Positions 26,089-34,751 of a DNA stretch of 64,000 nucleotides are shown one piece after another (position 1 is the stretch's first letter; the number at the start of each line of letters is the position of its first letter). The DNA is from Clostridium sp. BSD9I1 (GTDB lineage Bacteria > Bacillota > Clostridia > Clostridiales > Clostridiaceae). Both the position numbers and the translations under genes were made by a program. The stretch lies in assembly GCF_900185645.1 (NCBI RefSeq), contig NZ_FYAM01000023.1:186001-250000 (forward strand), given 5' to 3'. The notes beneath the pieces were generated by a model. The model worked only from the letters and a program-made list of their open reading frames with translations, searched no databases and was not told where the DNA came from.

Positions 26089-26158
26089 TATGTCATAATA
26101 TCCTTTTAGTGTGTTTTTTAAACCCAGCTATATAAATGGTAGCTGGGTTTTATTTTTT
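25735..26158 (+). ncRNA. Candidate structured RNA element, copy 2 (plus strand)
   Basis: On the plus strand there is a hairpin GACC-TATC-GGTC (25765-25776), then a hairpin CTTATCA...TTGATAAG (about 25783-25802), then AGAAATTTCG-GCAAAG-CGAAATTTCT (25815-25840) followed by TCCTTCAGCAG (25841-25851). A 222-nt hairpin (25867-26088) follows, with loop motif CTGTCTGAG...GCGAGTTT (25969-25990). A standard terminator at 26120-26158 could end the transcript. A TATAAT-like box lies near 25721-25726. The parts match copy 1 in order and loop sequence, while stems differ by compensatory pairs. An RNA of about 420 nt is plausible; a DNA-level palindromic mobile element is the alternative. Confidence 0.62.
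26120..26158 (+). terminator. Rho-independent terminator after copy 2 of the structured element
   Basis: A perfect 11-bp stem AAACCCAGCTA / TAGCTGGGTTT (26120-26130 and 26140-26150) with a 9-nt loop is followed by a T-rich tract. No protein gene lies upstream of it on the plus strand for about 800 bp, which supports a noncoding transcript ending here. Confidence 0.88.
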
Positions 26159-26231
26159 GACTATTTTTAAATAAATTCTTATAAAAGATGACAAAATAAA
26201 TATATTCTTAAATAAAAAAGGGAGTGATTAT

Positions 26232-26390
26232 ATGAACAGAAGAAAAGGGGAACACGAAGAAGCTATAGAGAGAGCTAAAAATATGGTGGAATCTAATATT
26301 GGAATAACTGAGATACTTTCAACTACAGATTTAAGTGAAGATGAAGTGAAAAAAGCAATGCAGAATACGGATAAAAAGCTTAATGATTAA
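26232..26390 (+). CDS. Small hypothetical protein, 52 residues
   Basis: An ATG-initiated frame of 52 codons follows a good Shine-Dalgarno (AAAAAGGGAGTG). The product begins MNRRKGEHEEAIERAKN and is highly charged. The second half (IGITEILSTTDLSEDEVKKA) is helical and reminiscent of the short helix-turn-helix-like tail of Rpn/PD-(D/E)XK transposase-like proteins, but this is weak. It might be a remnant of a longer gene or a real small protein. A hairpin at 26420-26476 follows. No function is assigned. Confidence 0.55.
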   Translation: MNRRKGEHEEAIERAKNMVESNIGITEILSTTDLSEDEVKKAMQNTDKKLND

Positions 26391-26419
26391 GAGATAAATT
26401 TTTAAATTTGCTTTGAAGA

Positions 26420-26476
26420 TTTCAAGAGCTAGGTTGTATAAAATAGTTCTTTGATATATCAGCCTAGCTTTTGAAA
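26420..26476 (+). terminator. Hairpin after the 52-residue ORF
   Basis: Arms TTTCAAgAGCTAGG and CCTAGCTtTTGAAA (26420-26433 and 26463-26476) enclose a 29-nt loop. It lacks a strong T tract after it, so it is only a possible terminator. Confidence 0.45.
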
Positions 26477-26596
26477 AGGTTATCTTAAGTATTAATGAAT
26501 ACTCTACTTTCCATTAGAGTGTTATAGTTACAATAAAAAGGATTTTAAAATGGACTGAAATGGCATACTTTAATATTTTTTAAATTTTTATTAAAA

Positions 26597-26620
26597 ACTT
26601 CTTTTAAAGAAGGATTTTTT
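26597..26620 (+). terminator. Terminator-like hairpin before mraZ
   Basis: CTTCTTT/AAAGAAG complementarity leads to GGATTTTTT, about 75 bp before the mraZ start. It may insulate the division cluster from upstream transcription. Confidence 0.5.
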
Positions 26621-26643
26621 GGTTTATTATAGAATAATAAGAG

Positions 26644-26669
26644 AAGTGGTATAAAGTGGTTTAATGTGG
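26644..26669. promoter_or_regulatory. MraZ-box direct repeats upstream of mraZ
   Basis: Three direct repeats with exact 10-bp period, AAGTGG, AAGTGG and ATGTGG (starting at 26644, 26654 and 26664), lie just upstream of the mraZ start at 26697. MraZ is known to bind tandem repeats of this kind, one helical turn apart, in its own promoter region in other bacteria. Two further AATGG repeats with the same period lie near 26549-26562. Autoregulation of the dcw cluster by MraZ is the likely role. Confidence 0.72.
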
Positions 26670-26696
26670 AGTGAAATAGTTAATTGAGGTGTAAAA

Positions 26697-27125
26697 ATGT
26701 TTATAGGGGAGTATATCCATGCTATAGATCCTAAAAATAGAATGATAGTCCCTGCAAAGTTTAGAGAAAATCTAAGGGAAAAGTTTATATTAACCAAGGG
26801 ATTGGATGGATGTTTATATATTTACACACTAGAAGATTGGAAGGAACTAGAAATAAAGCTAAAAAAGCTCCCTTTAACTAGCAAAGATGCAAGAGCATTT
26901 GTAAGGTTTTTCTTTTCAGGTGCTAACGAAATAGATATGGACAAGCAAGGAAGAGCATTAATACCTCAGAACTTATTGGAATATGCCCATATAAAAAAGG
27001 AAATAGTAAGTATAGGAGTATCTAATAGAATAGAAATATGGAGTAAGGAAAGTTGGGAAGAATACAATGAATCTAATGTAGATTACGAAGCAATAGCGGA
27101 AAAAATGAGTGAACTAGGAATTTAA
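26697..27125 (+). CDS. mraZ: Transcriptional regulator MraZ
   Basis: This 142-residue protein has two AbrB-like SpoVT/MraZ repeats (about 5-50 and 78-122), with the conserved PAKFR and the FSGANE..D.QGRALIP signature. MraZ forms ring oligomers and binds tandem promoter repeats to control the division and cell wall cluster that it heads. Candidate boxes lie directly upstream. The start codon follows TTGAGGTG. The next gene, rsmH, begins 20 bp after its stop, in the standard mraZ-rsmH-ftsL order. Confidence 0.96.
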   Translation: MFIGEYIHAIDPKNRMIVPAKFRENLREKFILTKGLDGCLYIYTLEDWKELEIKLKKLPLTSKDARAFVRFFFSGANEIDMDKQGRALIPQNLLEYAHIKKEIVSIGVSNRIEIWSKESWEEYNESNVDYEAIAEKMSELGI

Positions 27126-27145
27126 AATATAAAGGTGGTAACAGT

Positions 27146-28078
27146 ATGGAATTTAAACATGTATCTGTATTATTAAATGAAACAATTGATAGTTTGAATA
27201 TAAAGGAAGATGGAATATACGTAGATTGTACATTGGGTGGAGCAGGGCATTCCAGTGAGATACTTAAAAGACTTTCTGATAAAGGAAGACTTATAGGTAT
27301 AGATCAAGATGAAGATGCTCTAAGTGCTGCAAAAGAAAAATTAAAGGACTATAAAAATGTAACTTATGTACACGATAATTTTTATAATATAGAAAATATT
27401 TTAGAAAACTTAGGTATAGACAAGGTAGATGGAATAATTGCAGATTTGGGAGTTTCTTCATATCAATTAGATGAAAAAGACAGAGGGTTCAGTTATATGA
27501 ATGATGCTCCATTAGATATGAGAATGGATAGAAGAATAGGGTTTTCTGCGTACAATGTGGTTAATGAGTATTCTTTTGAAGAATTATATAAAGTTATAAG
27601 AGAATATGGAGAAGAAAATTTTGCGAAGAGAATAGCCCAATTTATTGTAGAACATAGGAGTGAGAAACCTATAGAAACTACAGGTGAGCTTACTGAGATA
27701 ATAAAAAGGGCAATACCAGCTAAGTTTAGAAGAGAGGGGCCTCATCCATCAAAAAGAACTTTTCAAGCTATAAGAATAGAAGTGAATGGAGAACTTAGAA
27801 TTTTAAATAAGGCAATAGAAGATGGAGTAAGTAAACTAAAAAGTGGAGGGAGAATGTCCATAATAACCTTTCACTCGTTAGAAGATAGAATAGTTAAAAA
27901 TAAGTTTAGGGAATTAGAAAGTCCATGTGATTGTCCAAGGGACTTTCCTATATGTGTATGTGGAAAAGAATCTATGGTAAAGGTTATATCTAGGAAACCA
28001 ATAGAACCATCAAAGGAAGAAGTGGAAGGGAATCCAAGAAGTAGAAGCGCTAAGCTAAGGGTTGCAGAAAAAAAATAA
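27146..28078 (+). CDS. rsmH: 16S rRNA (cytosine(1402)-N(4))-methyltransferase
   Basis: This 310-residue SAM-dependent enzyme (formerly MraW) methylates N4 of C1402 in the decoding centre of 16S rRNA. The N-terminal [13 protein letters not shown], the SAM motif [10 protein letters not shown] (about 28-37), the [10 protein letters not shown] segment near 100 and the C-terminal [11 protein letters not shown] are all diagnostic. Length matches the family. The start has an AAGGTGG site. It lies between mraZ and ftsL in the dcw cluster. Confidence 0.97.
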   Translation: MEFKHVSVLLNETIDSLNIKEDGIYVDCTLGGAGHSSEILKRLSDKGRLIGIDQDEDALSAAKEKLKDYKNVTYVHDNFYNIENILENLGIDKVDGIIADLGVSSYQLDEKDRGFSYMNDAPLDMRMDRRIGFSAYNVVNEYSFEELYKVIREYGEENFAKRIAQFIVEHRSEKPIETTGELTEIIKRAIPAKFRREGPHPSKRTFQAIRIEVNGELRILNKAIEDGVSKLKSGGRMSIITFHSLEDRIVKNKFRELESPCDCPRDFPICVCGKESMVKVISRKPIEPSKEEVEGNPRSRSAKLRVAEKK

Positions 28079-28114
28079 AGTTACTTGTTCTAATTAAAAA
28101 GGGGAGTGAATAAA

Positions 28115-28606
28115 GTGATAATAACGGAGAAGAAGGCATACGGCAGCTATATAAATGGTAATACGGTGCTAGCACCAGAACCTGAAATATCACAAAATGG
28201 GGGGCACAAAGAAAACAATAGTAAAAAGGGGATAAAAAAAGATAAAAAAGTTTCAAGTGGGAAATTAAAGGCACTTAGAAATATAGGGGTTACTTTTATA
28301 ATTGGAGTTACACTTATAGGACGTTATAGTATGATATACGGAATGCAAAGGGAATTAAATGCCATCGGTCTAGAAATTAATACTATAAATAAGGAAAATG
28401 AAAATTTAAGAGTAGAACTGGTAAAGTTTAATAACTTGCAGTATATAGAGGATGTTGCTACTAATAAACTTAATATGGTAAGTCCTACAAAATCAAATAT
28501 AATTTACTGCAATTTAAAAAACGAGATGGTTAAGGCTTCGGAAAAACAATTAGATACACAAAAGGATGAAGGATTGATAAAAAATTTTTTTAGCAAGTTA
28601 TTTTAA
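28115..28606 (+). CDS. ftsL: FtsL-like cell division protein
   Basis: This 163-residue bitopic membrane protein has a basic cytoplasmic N-terminus of about 55 residues, one transmembrane helix (about 55-75) and an extracytoplasmic heptad stretch (about 78-110, ELNAIGLEINTINKENENLRVEL) typical of FtsL/DivIC proteins that form a coiled coil with FtsQ and DivIC at the septum. The start is placed at GTG 28115, since AGGGG ends 10 nt before it; an upstream in-frame GTG at 28106 would lie only 1 nt after that site. Position between rsmH and spoVD is canonical. The call rests on topology and context, as FtsL sequences are poorly conserved. Confidence 0.85.
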   Translation: MIITEKKAYGSYINGNTVLAPEPEISQNGGHKENNSKKGIKKDKKVSSGKLKALRNIGVTFIIGVTLIGRYSMIYGMQRELNAIGLEINTINKENENLRVELVKFNNLQYIEDVATNKLNMVSPTKSNIIYCNLKNEMVKASEKQLDTQKDEGLIKNFFSKLF

Positions 28607-28620
28607 CGGAGGTATATGTT

Positions 28621-30810
28621 TTGGATAAAAAAGTATATAGGGATAGAGTTATAATTAAGAAAAGAATGTTTATTATACTGCTAGTCCTTATATTTTTATT
28701 TACCTGCCTTATAGGAAGGTTAAGTTTTATTATGATATATAAATCCCCAAAGTATGAAAAGATGGCAGTAGACCAATGGACCAGTGAAGTTCAGATTTCT
28801 GCTAAAAGGGGAAGAATATTGGATAGAAACGGGAATGAACTTGCAGTAAGTGCTAATGTGTATAGAGTAGATTTAGACTTAAATACATTGAGAAATACCA
28901 TGGAAGATTTAAATTTGACTCCGGAAGATATAGGATCAAAGTTATCTCAAATACTTGAAATGAAAACAGATGAAATAGTAAAAATTATAAACAAAAAATT
29001 TCCAAGTGGCCTTCCTTATGGATCGGCTACATTGAAAAGAAGAATAGAGAAACCTATAGCGGATAAAGTTAGAGATTTAAAATTAAATGGTGTAATAGTT
29101 TCTGCAGATACAAAAAGATATTATCCTAATAATAATTTTTTAGCTCATGTATTAGGACACACTAATTCTGATGGAAATGGTTTGACTGGAGTAGAACTTA
29201 GTTACAATAAGATACTTTCAGGGGAGCCTGGGAAAAGAATAGCAGAAATGGATAGTACAAGATCTAGAGAACTACCATATGTTATTTCTGAATTTAGCAA
29301 ACCTAAAGATGGGAAAGATGTAATTTTAACTATAGATGAAATGATACAGCATTTTGCTGAAAAGGCTGCTGACCAGGCTTTAAGCGATAATAAAGCTAAA
29401 GCTGTTACTATAATTGCAATGGATCCTAATAATGGTGAAATACTAGCAATGGTTAATAAGCCAGATTATGACCCTAATAATCCTTGGATAGAAGGTAAGA
29501 ATTATGAAGAACTTCAAACCTCTTGGAGAAACAGAGCAGTAAATGATGCCTATGAACCAGGTTCAATTTTCAAAGTTATTACTGCTGCTGCAGCACTGGA
29601 AGAAAATGCAGTAAGCGATAGTGATAAATTTGTTTGTAATGGTTCTGTAACAATAGGTGGGAGAACTATTCATTGCTGGAAAACTTCTGGTCATGGAACA
29701 CAAAACTTTACAGAGATACTTAAGAACTCTTGTAATGTTGGGTTTGCAGAAGTAGGTAAAAAAATAGGCAAAGAAAAGTTATATGAATATATTAAGAAAT
29801 TTGGGTTGGGTGGAAAAACTGGTATAGACTTATCTGGAGAAGCAAGCGGCATAATTAAGAAACCTGAAAATATGGCAGAGATAGATTTAGCTACAATTTC
29901 TTTTGGACAGGCAAATACAATGTCTCCAATTCAGTATTTAACAGCTTTTAATGCAGTAGCTAATGGTGGAAAGCTTATTACACCACATGTACTTAAAAAG
30001 GTAGTTCACTCTGATGAAAAGACAGGGAAAGAAGTTGTAGATGAGGAATATAGTAATTTTAATGAAAGACAAATTTTAGATAGCAATAAGGCGGCCATTT
30101 TGAGAGGTTATTTAGAAAAGGTAGTATCTGAAGGTGGAGGAAAGAAAGCCTTTATTGAAGGATATCATATAGGTGGAAAAACAGGTACTGCACAAAAGGT
30201 TATAAATGGGGTATATGGTCAAGGTAAATATATATCTTCATTTGGAGGTATGGCACCAGCAGATAAACCTCAAATAACTTTATTTGTATCTATTGATGAA
30301 CCAGATCCATCTAACTATTATGCTGGGCAAATTACAGCTCCAGTAGCGCAGCAAGTATTTAATGATATATTTAATTATTTAGCATTTAAAGCTGATGCCA
30401 CCTCAGATGAAGTTGCAGAAAGCCTTAAAAAGGATGTAGTTATTCCTGAAATAAGAGGTATGAAAAAAGCGGATGCATTAAAGATATTAAAAGAGTATAA
30501 TTTAGATTATCAAGTGGAACAAAATGGAGAGTATATCGCGGATATTAATCCAAAACCTGGATATACTGTGAAAGAAGGAAGTAAGATTCTTCTTTACACA
30601 GGAAATTCTTCAAATTATAATAATAAAGTGGTAGTAGTTCCAAGTATAACTGGATATAGTATTGAAAGAGCATCAGAACTTTTAAATAGCTTAGGACTTA
30701 AGGTTCAGTATGAAGGATATGGACTTATATATGATCAAAGCGTAGAGGAAGGTAAGGAAGTATCTAAAGGAACTACGGTTTTTGTAAGATTGGAAGAAGT
30801 AGGAGATTAA
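28621..30810 (+). CDS. spoVD: Penicillin-binding transpeptidase with PASTA domains (SpoVD/PBP2B type)
   Basis: This 729-residue class B penicillin-binding protein cross-links peptidoglycan outside the membrane. It has an N-terminal transmembrane helix (about 12-34), a dimerisation domain, and a transpeptidase domain with active-site Ser315 (SIFK), Ser370-Cys-Asn and KTG at 520-522. Two PASTA repeats follow (about 603-660 and 668-727). SpoVD in Bacillus usually has one PASTA and PBP2B two, so the division of labour between vegetative septum and spore cortex cannot be read from sequence. The start is TTG, 8 nt after GGAGG; the nearby ATG at 28616 is out of frame. It follows ftsL by 14 bp. Confidence 0.93.
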   Translation: MDKKVYRDRVIIKKRMFIILLVLIFLFTCLIGRLSFIMIYKSPKYEKMAVDQWTSEVQISAKRGRILDRNGNELAVSANVYRVDLDLNTLRNTMEDLNLTPEDIGSKLSQILEMKTDEIVKIINKKFPSGLPYGSATLKRRIEKPIADKVRDLKLNGVIVSADTKRYYPNNNFLAHVLGHTNSDGNGLTGVELSYNKILSGEPGKRIAEMDSTRSRELPYVISEFSKPKDGKDVILTIDEMIQHFAEKAADQALSDNKAKAVTIIAMDPNNGEILAMVNKPDYDPNNPWIEGKNYEELQTSWRNRAVNDAYEPGSIFKVITAAAALEENAVSDSDKFVCNGSVTIGGRTIHCWKTSGHGTQNFTEILKNSCNVGFAEVGKKIGKEKLYEYIKKFGLGGKTGIDLSGEASGIIKKPENMAEIDLATISFGQANTMSPIQYLTAFNAVANGGKLITPHVLKKVVHSDEKTGKEVVDEEYSNFNERQILDSNKAAILRGYLEKVVSEGGGKKAFIEGYHIGGKTGTAQKVINGVYGQGKYISSFGGMAPADKPQITLFVSIDEPDPSNYYAGQITAPVAQQVFNDIFNYLAFKADATSDEVAESLKKDVVIPEIRGMKKADALKILKEYNLDYQVEQNGEYIADINPKPGYTVKEGSKILLYTGNSSNYNNKVVVVPSITGYSIERASELLNSLGLKVQYEGYGLIYDQSVEEGKEVSKGTTVFVRLEEVGD

Positions 30811-30812
30811 TT

Positions 30813-30838
30813 ACAGTGAACGGCTTGCCGTTCACTGT
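30813..30838 (+). other. Perfect 12-bp palindrome between spoVD and murE
   Basis: ACAGTGAACGGC (30813-30824) and GCCGTTCACTGT (30827-30838) form a perfect inverted repeat with only 2 nt between arms and no T tract. It ends 8 bp before the murE Shine-Dalgarno. It may be an RNA stem for processing, or a DNA-binding site. Confidence 0.5.
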
Positions 30839-30861
30839 TATACTGTAAAGGGGTGTTTGAA

Positions 30862-32310
30862 ATGCTTTTAAGAAAATTATTAAAAGGATTAGATTACGAA
30901 TTACTAAATGGTGATGATAATTTAGAAATTAACAATATAAACTATGATTCAAGAAAAGTAACGAATGGAGATATGTTTGTTGCTATAAAAGGATATAGTA
31001 CCGATGGGCATAAGTTTATACACAAGGCATATGAAAGTGGAGCAAAGGTAATCCTATGTGAAGATATACTTGATGACATGCCAAAGTGCACAATAATTAA
31101 GGTTTCAGATAGTAGAAAAGCGCTAGCAATTGCAGCATCAAACTTTTATGAGAATCCTAAAGATAAGCTTAAAATAATAGGAGTTACAGGTACCAATGGA
31201 AAAACCACTTCTACATTTATGATAAAATCAATACTTGAAACAGCAGGTTATAAAGTAGGTCTTTTAGGAACTATTGCTAATTACATTGGTAATAAAAAGT
31301 TGCATGCTGATAGAACTACCCCAGAATCGTTAGAAATGCATAGTTTGTTTAAAGATATGGTAAATGATGGTGTAGATTATTGTGTAATGGAGGTGTCATC
31401 ACATTCTCTTTATCTGGATAGAGTTTATGGAATAGAGTTTCAGGAAGGTTTATTTACAAATCTAACTCAAGATCATTTAGATTTTCATGAGACTTTTGAG
31501 AATTATTACAAGGCTAAGTTCTTACTATTTAAAAATAGTAAAAATTCCATAATAAATATTGATGATATTTATGGTGAGAGAATATACAAGGAAGTTTTAT
31601 CAAATAAAATAACTTATTCTTTAGACAAAAGTGCCAATGTAGCGGCTTCTGATATAGTTATGCATTCCCGTGGAGCAGAATTTGATATGAATTATAATAA
31701 CAACAAAATTCATGTTGAAATTAATATACCGGGGAAATATAACATAATGAATGCTTTGGGTAGTGCTTCTGTGTGTATATGTGAAGGAATAGATATTGAA
31801 GTTATAAATAAGGGACTTGCAAATATGTCAGGGGTACCTGGTAGATGCGAGTTAGTTACTAAAGATTATGATTTAGGATATGATGTTATAATAGATTATG
31901 CACATACTCCAGATGGTCTTGAAAATATATTAAAGACAGCTAAAGAATTTACTTCAGGAAGACTTATAAGCGTATTTGGCTGTGGAGGAGATAGAGACAA
32001 AACTAAAAGGTCTATAATGGGTAAGCTAGGCACTGAGTTAAGCGATATAGCTGTAATTACTTCCGATAATCCAAGAAGTGAAGAACCAATAGCTATAATA
32101 AATGATGTAGTTTCAGGAATAGAAAAACATAATTATATAGTAGTAGAAAACAGACGTGATGCTATAAAAGAAGCTATGAAAACTGCAAAAAAAGGTGACG
32201 TAGTGGTTGTTGCAGGGAAAGGTCATGAAGATTATCAAATATTAAAGGATAAAACAATACACTTTGATGAAAGAGAAATAGTAAAGGAAATAATACAGGA
32301 ATTGTACTAG
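30862..32310 (+). CDS. murE: UDP-N-acetylmuramoyl-L-alanyl-D-glutamate--2,6-diaminopimelate ligase
   Basis: This 482-residue cytoplasmic Mur ligase adds the third stem-peptide residue. The ATP-binding [10 protein letters not shown] lies near residue 110. The specificity motif DNPR near 410 (SDNPRSEEP) marks enzymes that add meso-diaminopimelate rather than lysine, consistent with dapF elsewhere in the window. The start is set at ATG 30862, 8 nt after AAAGGGG; an upstream in-frame GTG at 30853 overlaps the Shine-Dalgarno. murF follows 17 bp downstream. Confidence 0.96.
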   Translation: MLLRKLLKGLDYELLNGDDNLEINNINYDSRKVTNGDMFVAIKGYSTDGHKFIHKAYESGAKVILCEDILDDMPKCTIIKVSDSRKALAIAASNFYENPKDKLKIIGVTGTNGKTTSTFMIKSILETAGYKVGLLGTIANYIGNKKLHADRTTPESLEMHSLFKDMVNDGVDYCVMEVSSHSLYLDRVYGIEFQEGLFTNLTQDHLDFHETFENYYKAKFLLFKNSKNSIINIDDIYGERIYKEVLSNKITYSLDKSANVAASDIVMHSRGAEFDMNYNNNKIHVEINIPGKYNIMNALGSASVCICEGIDIEVINKGLANMSGVPGRCELVTKDYDLGYDVIIDYAHTPDGLENILKTAKEFTSGRLISVFGCGGDRDKTKRSIMGKLGTELSDIAVITSDNPRSEEPIAIINDVVSGIEKHNYIVVENRRDAIKEAMKTAKKGDVVVVAGKGHEDYQILKDKTIHFDEREIVKEIIQELY

Positions 32311-32327
32311 AGGAAGGAGTTTTTCAA

Positions 32328-33719
32328 GTGGAATATATGAATTTTGATGAAATAGTAACTGCTGTAGGAGGGAAGGTAATAGTCAGAGGGAATGCCTTTG
32401 ATTATGACAATATATCAACGGATACGAGAAAGATAGGGGAAAAGAGTATATTCATAGCTCTTAAGGGAGAAAACTTTAATGGAAACAATTATATAATTGA
32501 AGCAAGTAATAATGGAGCTTTGGTATGTATAGTTGATGAGCTGAATTTTAAAACGGAAGATTTAAAGGAGTATACTTCTATAATAAAGGTTGATGATACG
32601 AAAAAGGCTTTACTAGATTTAGCAGAATACTATAGAACGATGCTTAATATAAAAATTGTAGGAATCACAGGTTCCACTGGAAAAACTTCAACAAAGGATT
32701 TAACCCATGCAGCATTAAGTGGTAAGTTTAAGGTTTTTAAAACAGAAGGGAATTTTAACAATGAAATAGGACTTCCGCTTATGATGTTTAAATTAGATAA
32801 TACCTATGATATAGCAGTACTCGAAATGGGAATGAATAATTTAGGTGAAATACACAATATGGCAAAGGCTGCTAAACCGGACATAGCTCTTATAACTAAT
32901 GTTGGAATAACACATATAGAAAATTTGAAAACTAGAGAAAACATATTAAAGGCTAAATTAGAAATTACAAACTTTTTTAATAATGAAAATACACTAATAT
33001 TGAATGCAGATAATGATTTTTTATCAGAAATTGAATTTAATAATTTTAATGTCATGAAAACAGGAATAGAAAATAAAAAAGATTTATATGCTTATAATAT
33101 AATGTTAAATGAAAAAAGTATAAGTTTTACAGTTCGGGAAGATTCTACGGGAGAAGAAGAAGATTTCTATATTGAAGCACCAGGTAAGCATAATGTGCTT
33201 AATGCACTCCTAGCTATAGCATGTGCTAGAAAGTTAGGTATAGAATTTAAATTAATAAAGCAAGGCTTTAGTAATTTGAAGTTCACTTCTATGAGATTGG
33301 ATATAATAAAAGAAGAAAGGTTTACCATAGTTAATGATTGTTATAATGCAAGTCCGGATTCTATGAAAGCGGCTATAGAAGTACTTATGAACATAAACGG
33401 GGATAGGAAAATGGTAGTACTTGGAAGTATGAAAGAACTAGGACATAAAGCATATGAAGCTCATAAGGAAGTGGGAATATTTTCAAAATTAATGGGAGTA
33501 AATACTTTAATAGCTGTAGGAGAATTCCAAGATGCTTATGAAGAAGGGTTTAAAGAAGATATAAGCAAAAGAGATATTGGGGAAGTTATAAAAGTGCAGG
33601 ATACAGACCAAGCGGCAAAGGTTTTAAAAGAGTATTTAAAAAAAGATGATGTAGTACTTGTGAAAGCATCTAGAGCTATGCGTTTTGAAAAAATCGTAGA
33701 AGCTTTAAGAAGCAATTAA
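32328..33719 (+). CDS. murF: UDP-N-acetylmuramoyl-tripeptide--D-alanyl-D-alanine ligase
   Basis: This 463-residue Mur ligase adds D-Ala-D-Ala to the UDP-MurNAc-tripeptide, completing the soluble precursor. The P-loop GITGSTGKTSTKD lies near 111-123, followed by the family stretch EGNFNNEIGLPL (near 140) and the NDCYNASPDS motif near 338. The start is GTG 32328, 8 nt after AGGAAGGAG; an ATG lies three codons further on. It sits between murE and mraY. Confidence 0.96.
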   Translation: MEYMNFDEIVTAVGGKVIVRGNAFDYDNISTDTRKIGEKSIFIALKGENFNGNNYIIEASNNGALVCIVDELNFKTEDLKEYTSIIKVDDTKKALLDLAEYYRTMLNIKIVGITGSTGKTSTKDLTHAALSGKFKVFKTEGNFNNEIGLPLMMFKLDNTYDIAVLEMGMNNLGEIHNMAKAAKPDIALITNVGITHIENLKTRENILKAKLEITNFFNNENTLILNADNDFLSEIEFNNFNVMKTGIENKKDLYAYNIMLNEKSISFTVREDSTGEEEDFYIEAPGKHNVLNALLAIACARKLGIEFKLIKQGFSNLKFTSMRLDIIKEERFTIVNDCYNASPDSMKAAIEVLMNINGDRKMVVLGSMKELGHKAYEAHKEVGIFSKLMGVNTLIAVGEFQDAYEEGFKEDISKRDIGEVIKVQDTDQAAKVLKEYLKKDDVVLVKASRAMRFEKIVEALRSN

Positions 33720-33724
33720 TTCGA

Positions 33725-33755
33725 GGAGGTGAAGGGCTCTTAAGTAAGAGAGCCT
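33725..33755 (+). promoter_or_regulatory. Shine-Dalgarno separated from mraY start by a hairpin
   Basis: A strong GGAGGT site (33725-33730) lies 33 nt before the mraY ATG at 33764, far beyond the normal 5-10 nt. Between them a 6-bp stem GGCTCT / AGAGCC (33735-33740 and 33749-33754) can form. Folding would bring the two closer to normal spacing. A four-codon ORF (GTG 33729 to TAA 33743) could also start right at this site. Confidence 0.5.
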
Positions 33756-33763
33756 GACTATTG

Positions 33764-34720
33764 ATGAACAGCAAGATAATTTATTCTGTATTAGTAGCTT
33801 TTATATTTTCTGTTATAGGAGGACCAATACTTATACCAATTCTTCATAAACTAAAATTTGGCCAAAATATAAGAGAAGAAGGACCGAAAAGCCATCAAAA
33901 AAAAGCAGGAACACCAACTATGGGAGGGGTAATATTTATTGTAGCCTCTATTATATCTATGATGATACTGGTAAGAAAGCCAAGTGATGAGGCAATGTTT
34001 GCATTATATGCATTTATTGCATTTGGATGTATAGGATTTATAGATGATCTTCTTAAAATTATACATAAGAATAATTTAGGGCTTAGAGCTTATCAAAAGA
34101 TGTTAATGCTCCTTTTGGTTTCTTTTGGATTCGGATTTTATGCAGCAAATAATCCTGAAATTGGAACCTCTATTATAATTCCTTTTGTAGGCAAAGCAGT
34201 TGATTTGGGAATGCTTTACATTCCGTTTATAATAATATATTTTGCAGCAACCACTAATGCTGTAAATTTGACAGATGGTTTAGATGGGCTTGCCACATCT
34301 GTTACTATACTTGTTATGACTTTTTTTGTTATAGTAAGTTTTAATATGGGAAATTATACTTTATCAATATTTTGTGCAGTAGTAGCAGGAGCTTTGCTTG
34401 GTTTTTTAAGATACAATGCTTTCCCCGCTCAAGTATTTATGGGTGATACTGGATCACTTGCATTGGGAGGAGCATTGGCTGCAGTGGCTATGATTTTAAA
34501 GCTTCCTTTATTGGTAATAATAGTAGGGGGAGTATATGTTATGGAAACATTATCTGTAATACTTCAGGTTGCTTCATTTAAGTTGACAGGTAAGAGAATA
34601 TTTAAAATGAGCCCTCTTCATCATCACTTTGAGCTATGTGGATGGCATGAAACTAAAGTAGTATCAGCATTTTCTATTGCAACTGTGATACTTTGTATGA
34701 TTGCATTTTTATCATTTTAA
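33764..34720 (+). CDS. mraY: Phospho-N-acetylmuramoyl-pentapeptide-transferase
   Basis: This 318-residue integral membrane enzyme of about 10 helices transfers phospho-MurNAc-pentapeptide to undecaprenyl phosphate, giving lipid I. Hallmarks are the periplasm-side KAGTPTMGG (about 47-55), GFIDD (near 93), [10 protein letters not shown] (near 168) and the C-terminal HHHFELCG (near 288). The start is the ATG at 33764; a TTG codon immediately before is in frame. No Shine-Dalgarno lies at normal distance; the nearest is 33 nt upstream behind a small hairpin. murD and murG, often nearby, are absent from the window. Confidence 0.95.
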   Translation: MNSKIIYSVLVAFIFSVIGGPILIPILHKLKFGQNIREEGPKSHQKKAGTPTMGGVIFIVASIISMMILVRKPSDEAMFALYAFIAFGCIGFIDDLLKIIHKNNLGLRAYQKMLMLLLVSFGFGFYAANNPEIGTSIIIPFVGKAVDLGMLYIPFIIIYFAATTNAVNLTDGLDGLATSVTILVMTFFVIVSFNMGNYTLSIFCAVVAGALLGFLRYNAFPAQVFMGDTGSLALGGALAAVAMILKLPLLVIIVGGVYVMETLSVILQVASFKLTGKRIFKMSPLHHHFELCGWHETKVVSAFSIATVILCMIAFLSF

Positions 34721-34751
34721 GGATTTATAAGTAATTTTTTAGGAGGTTATT

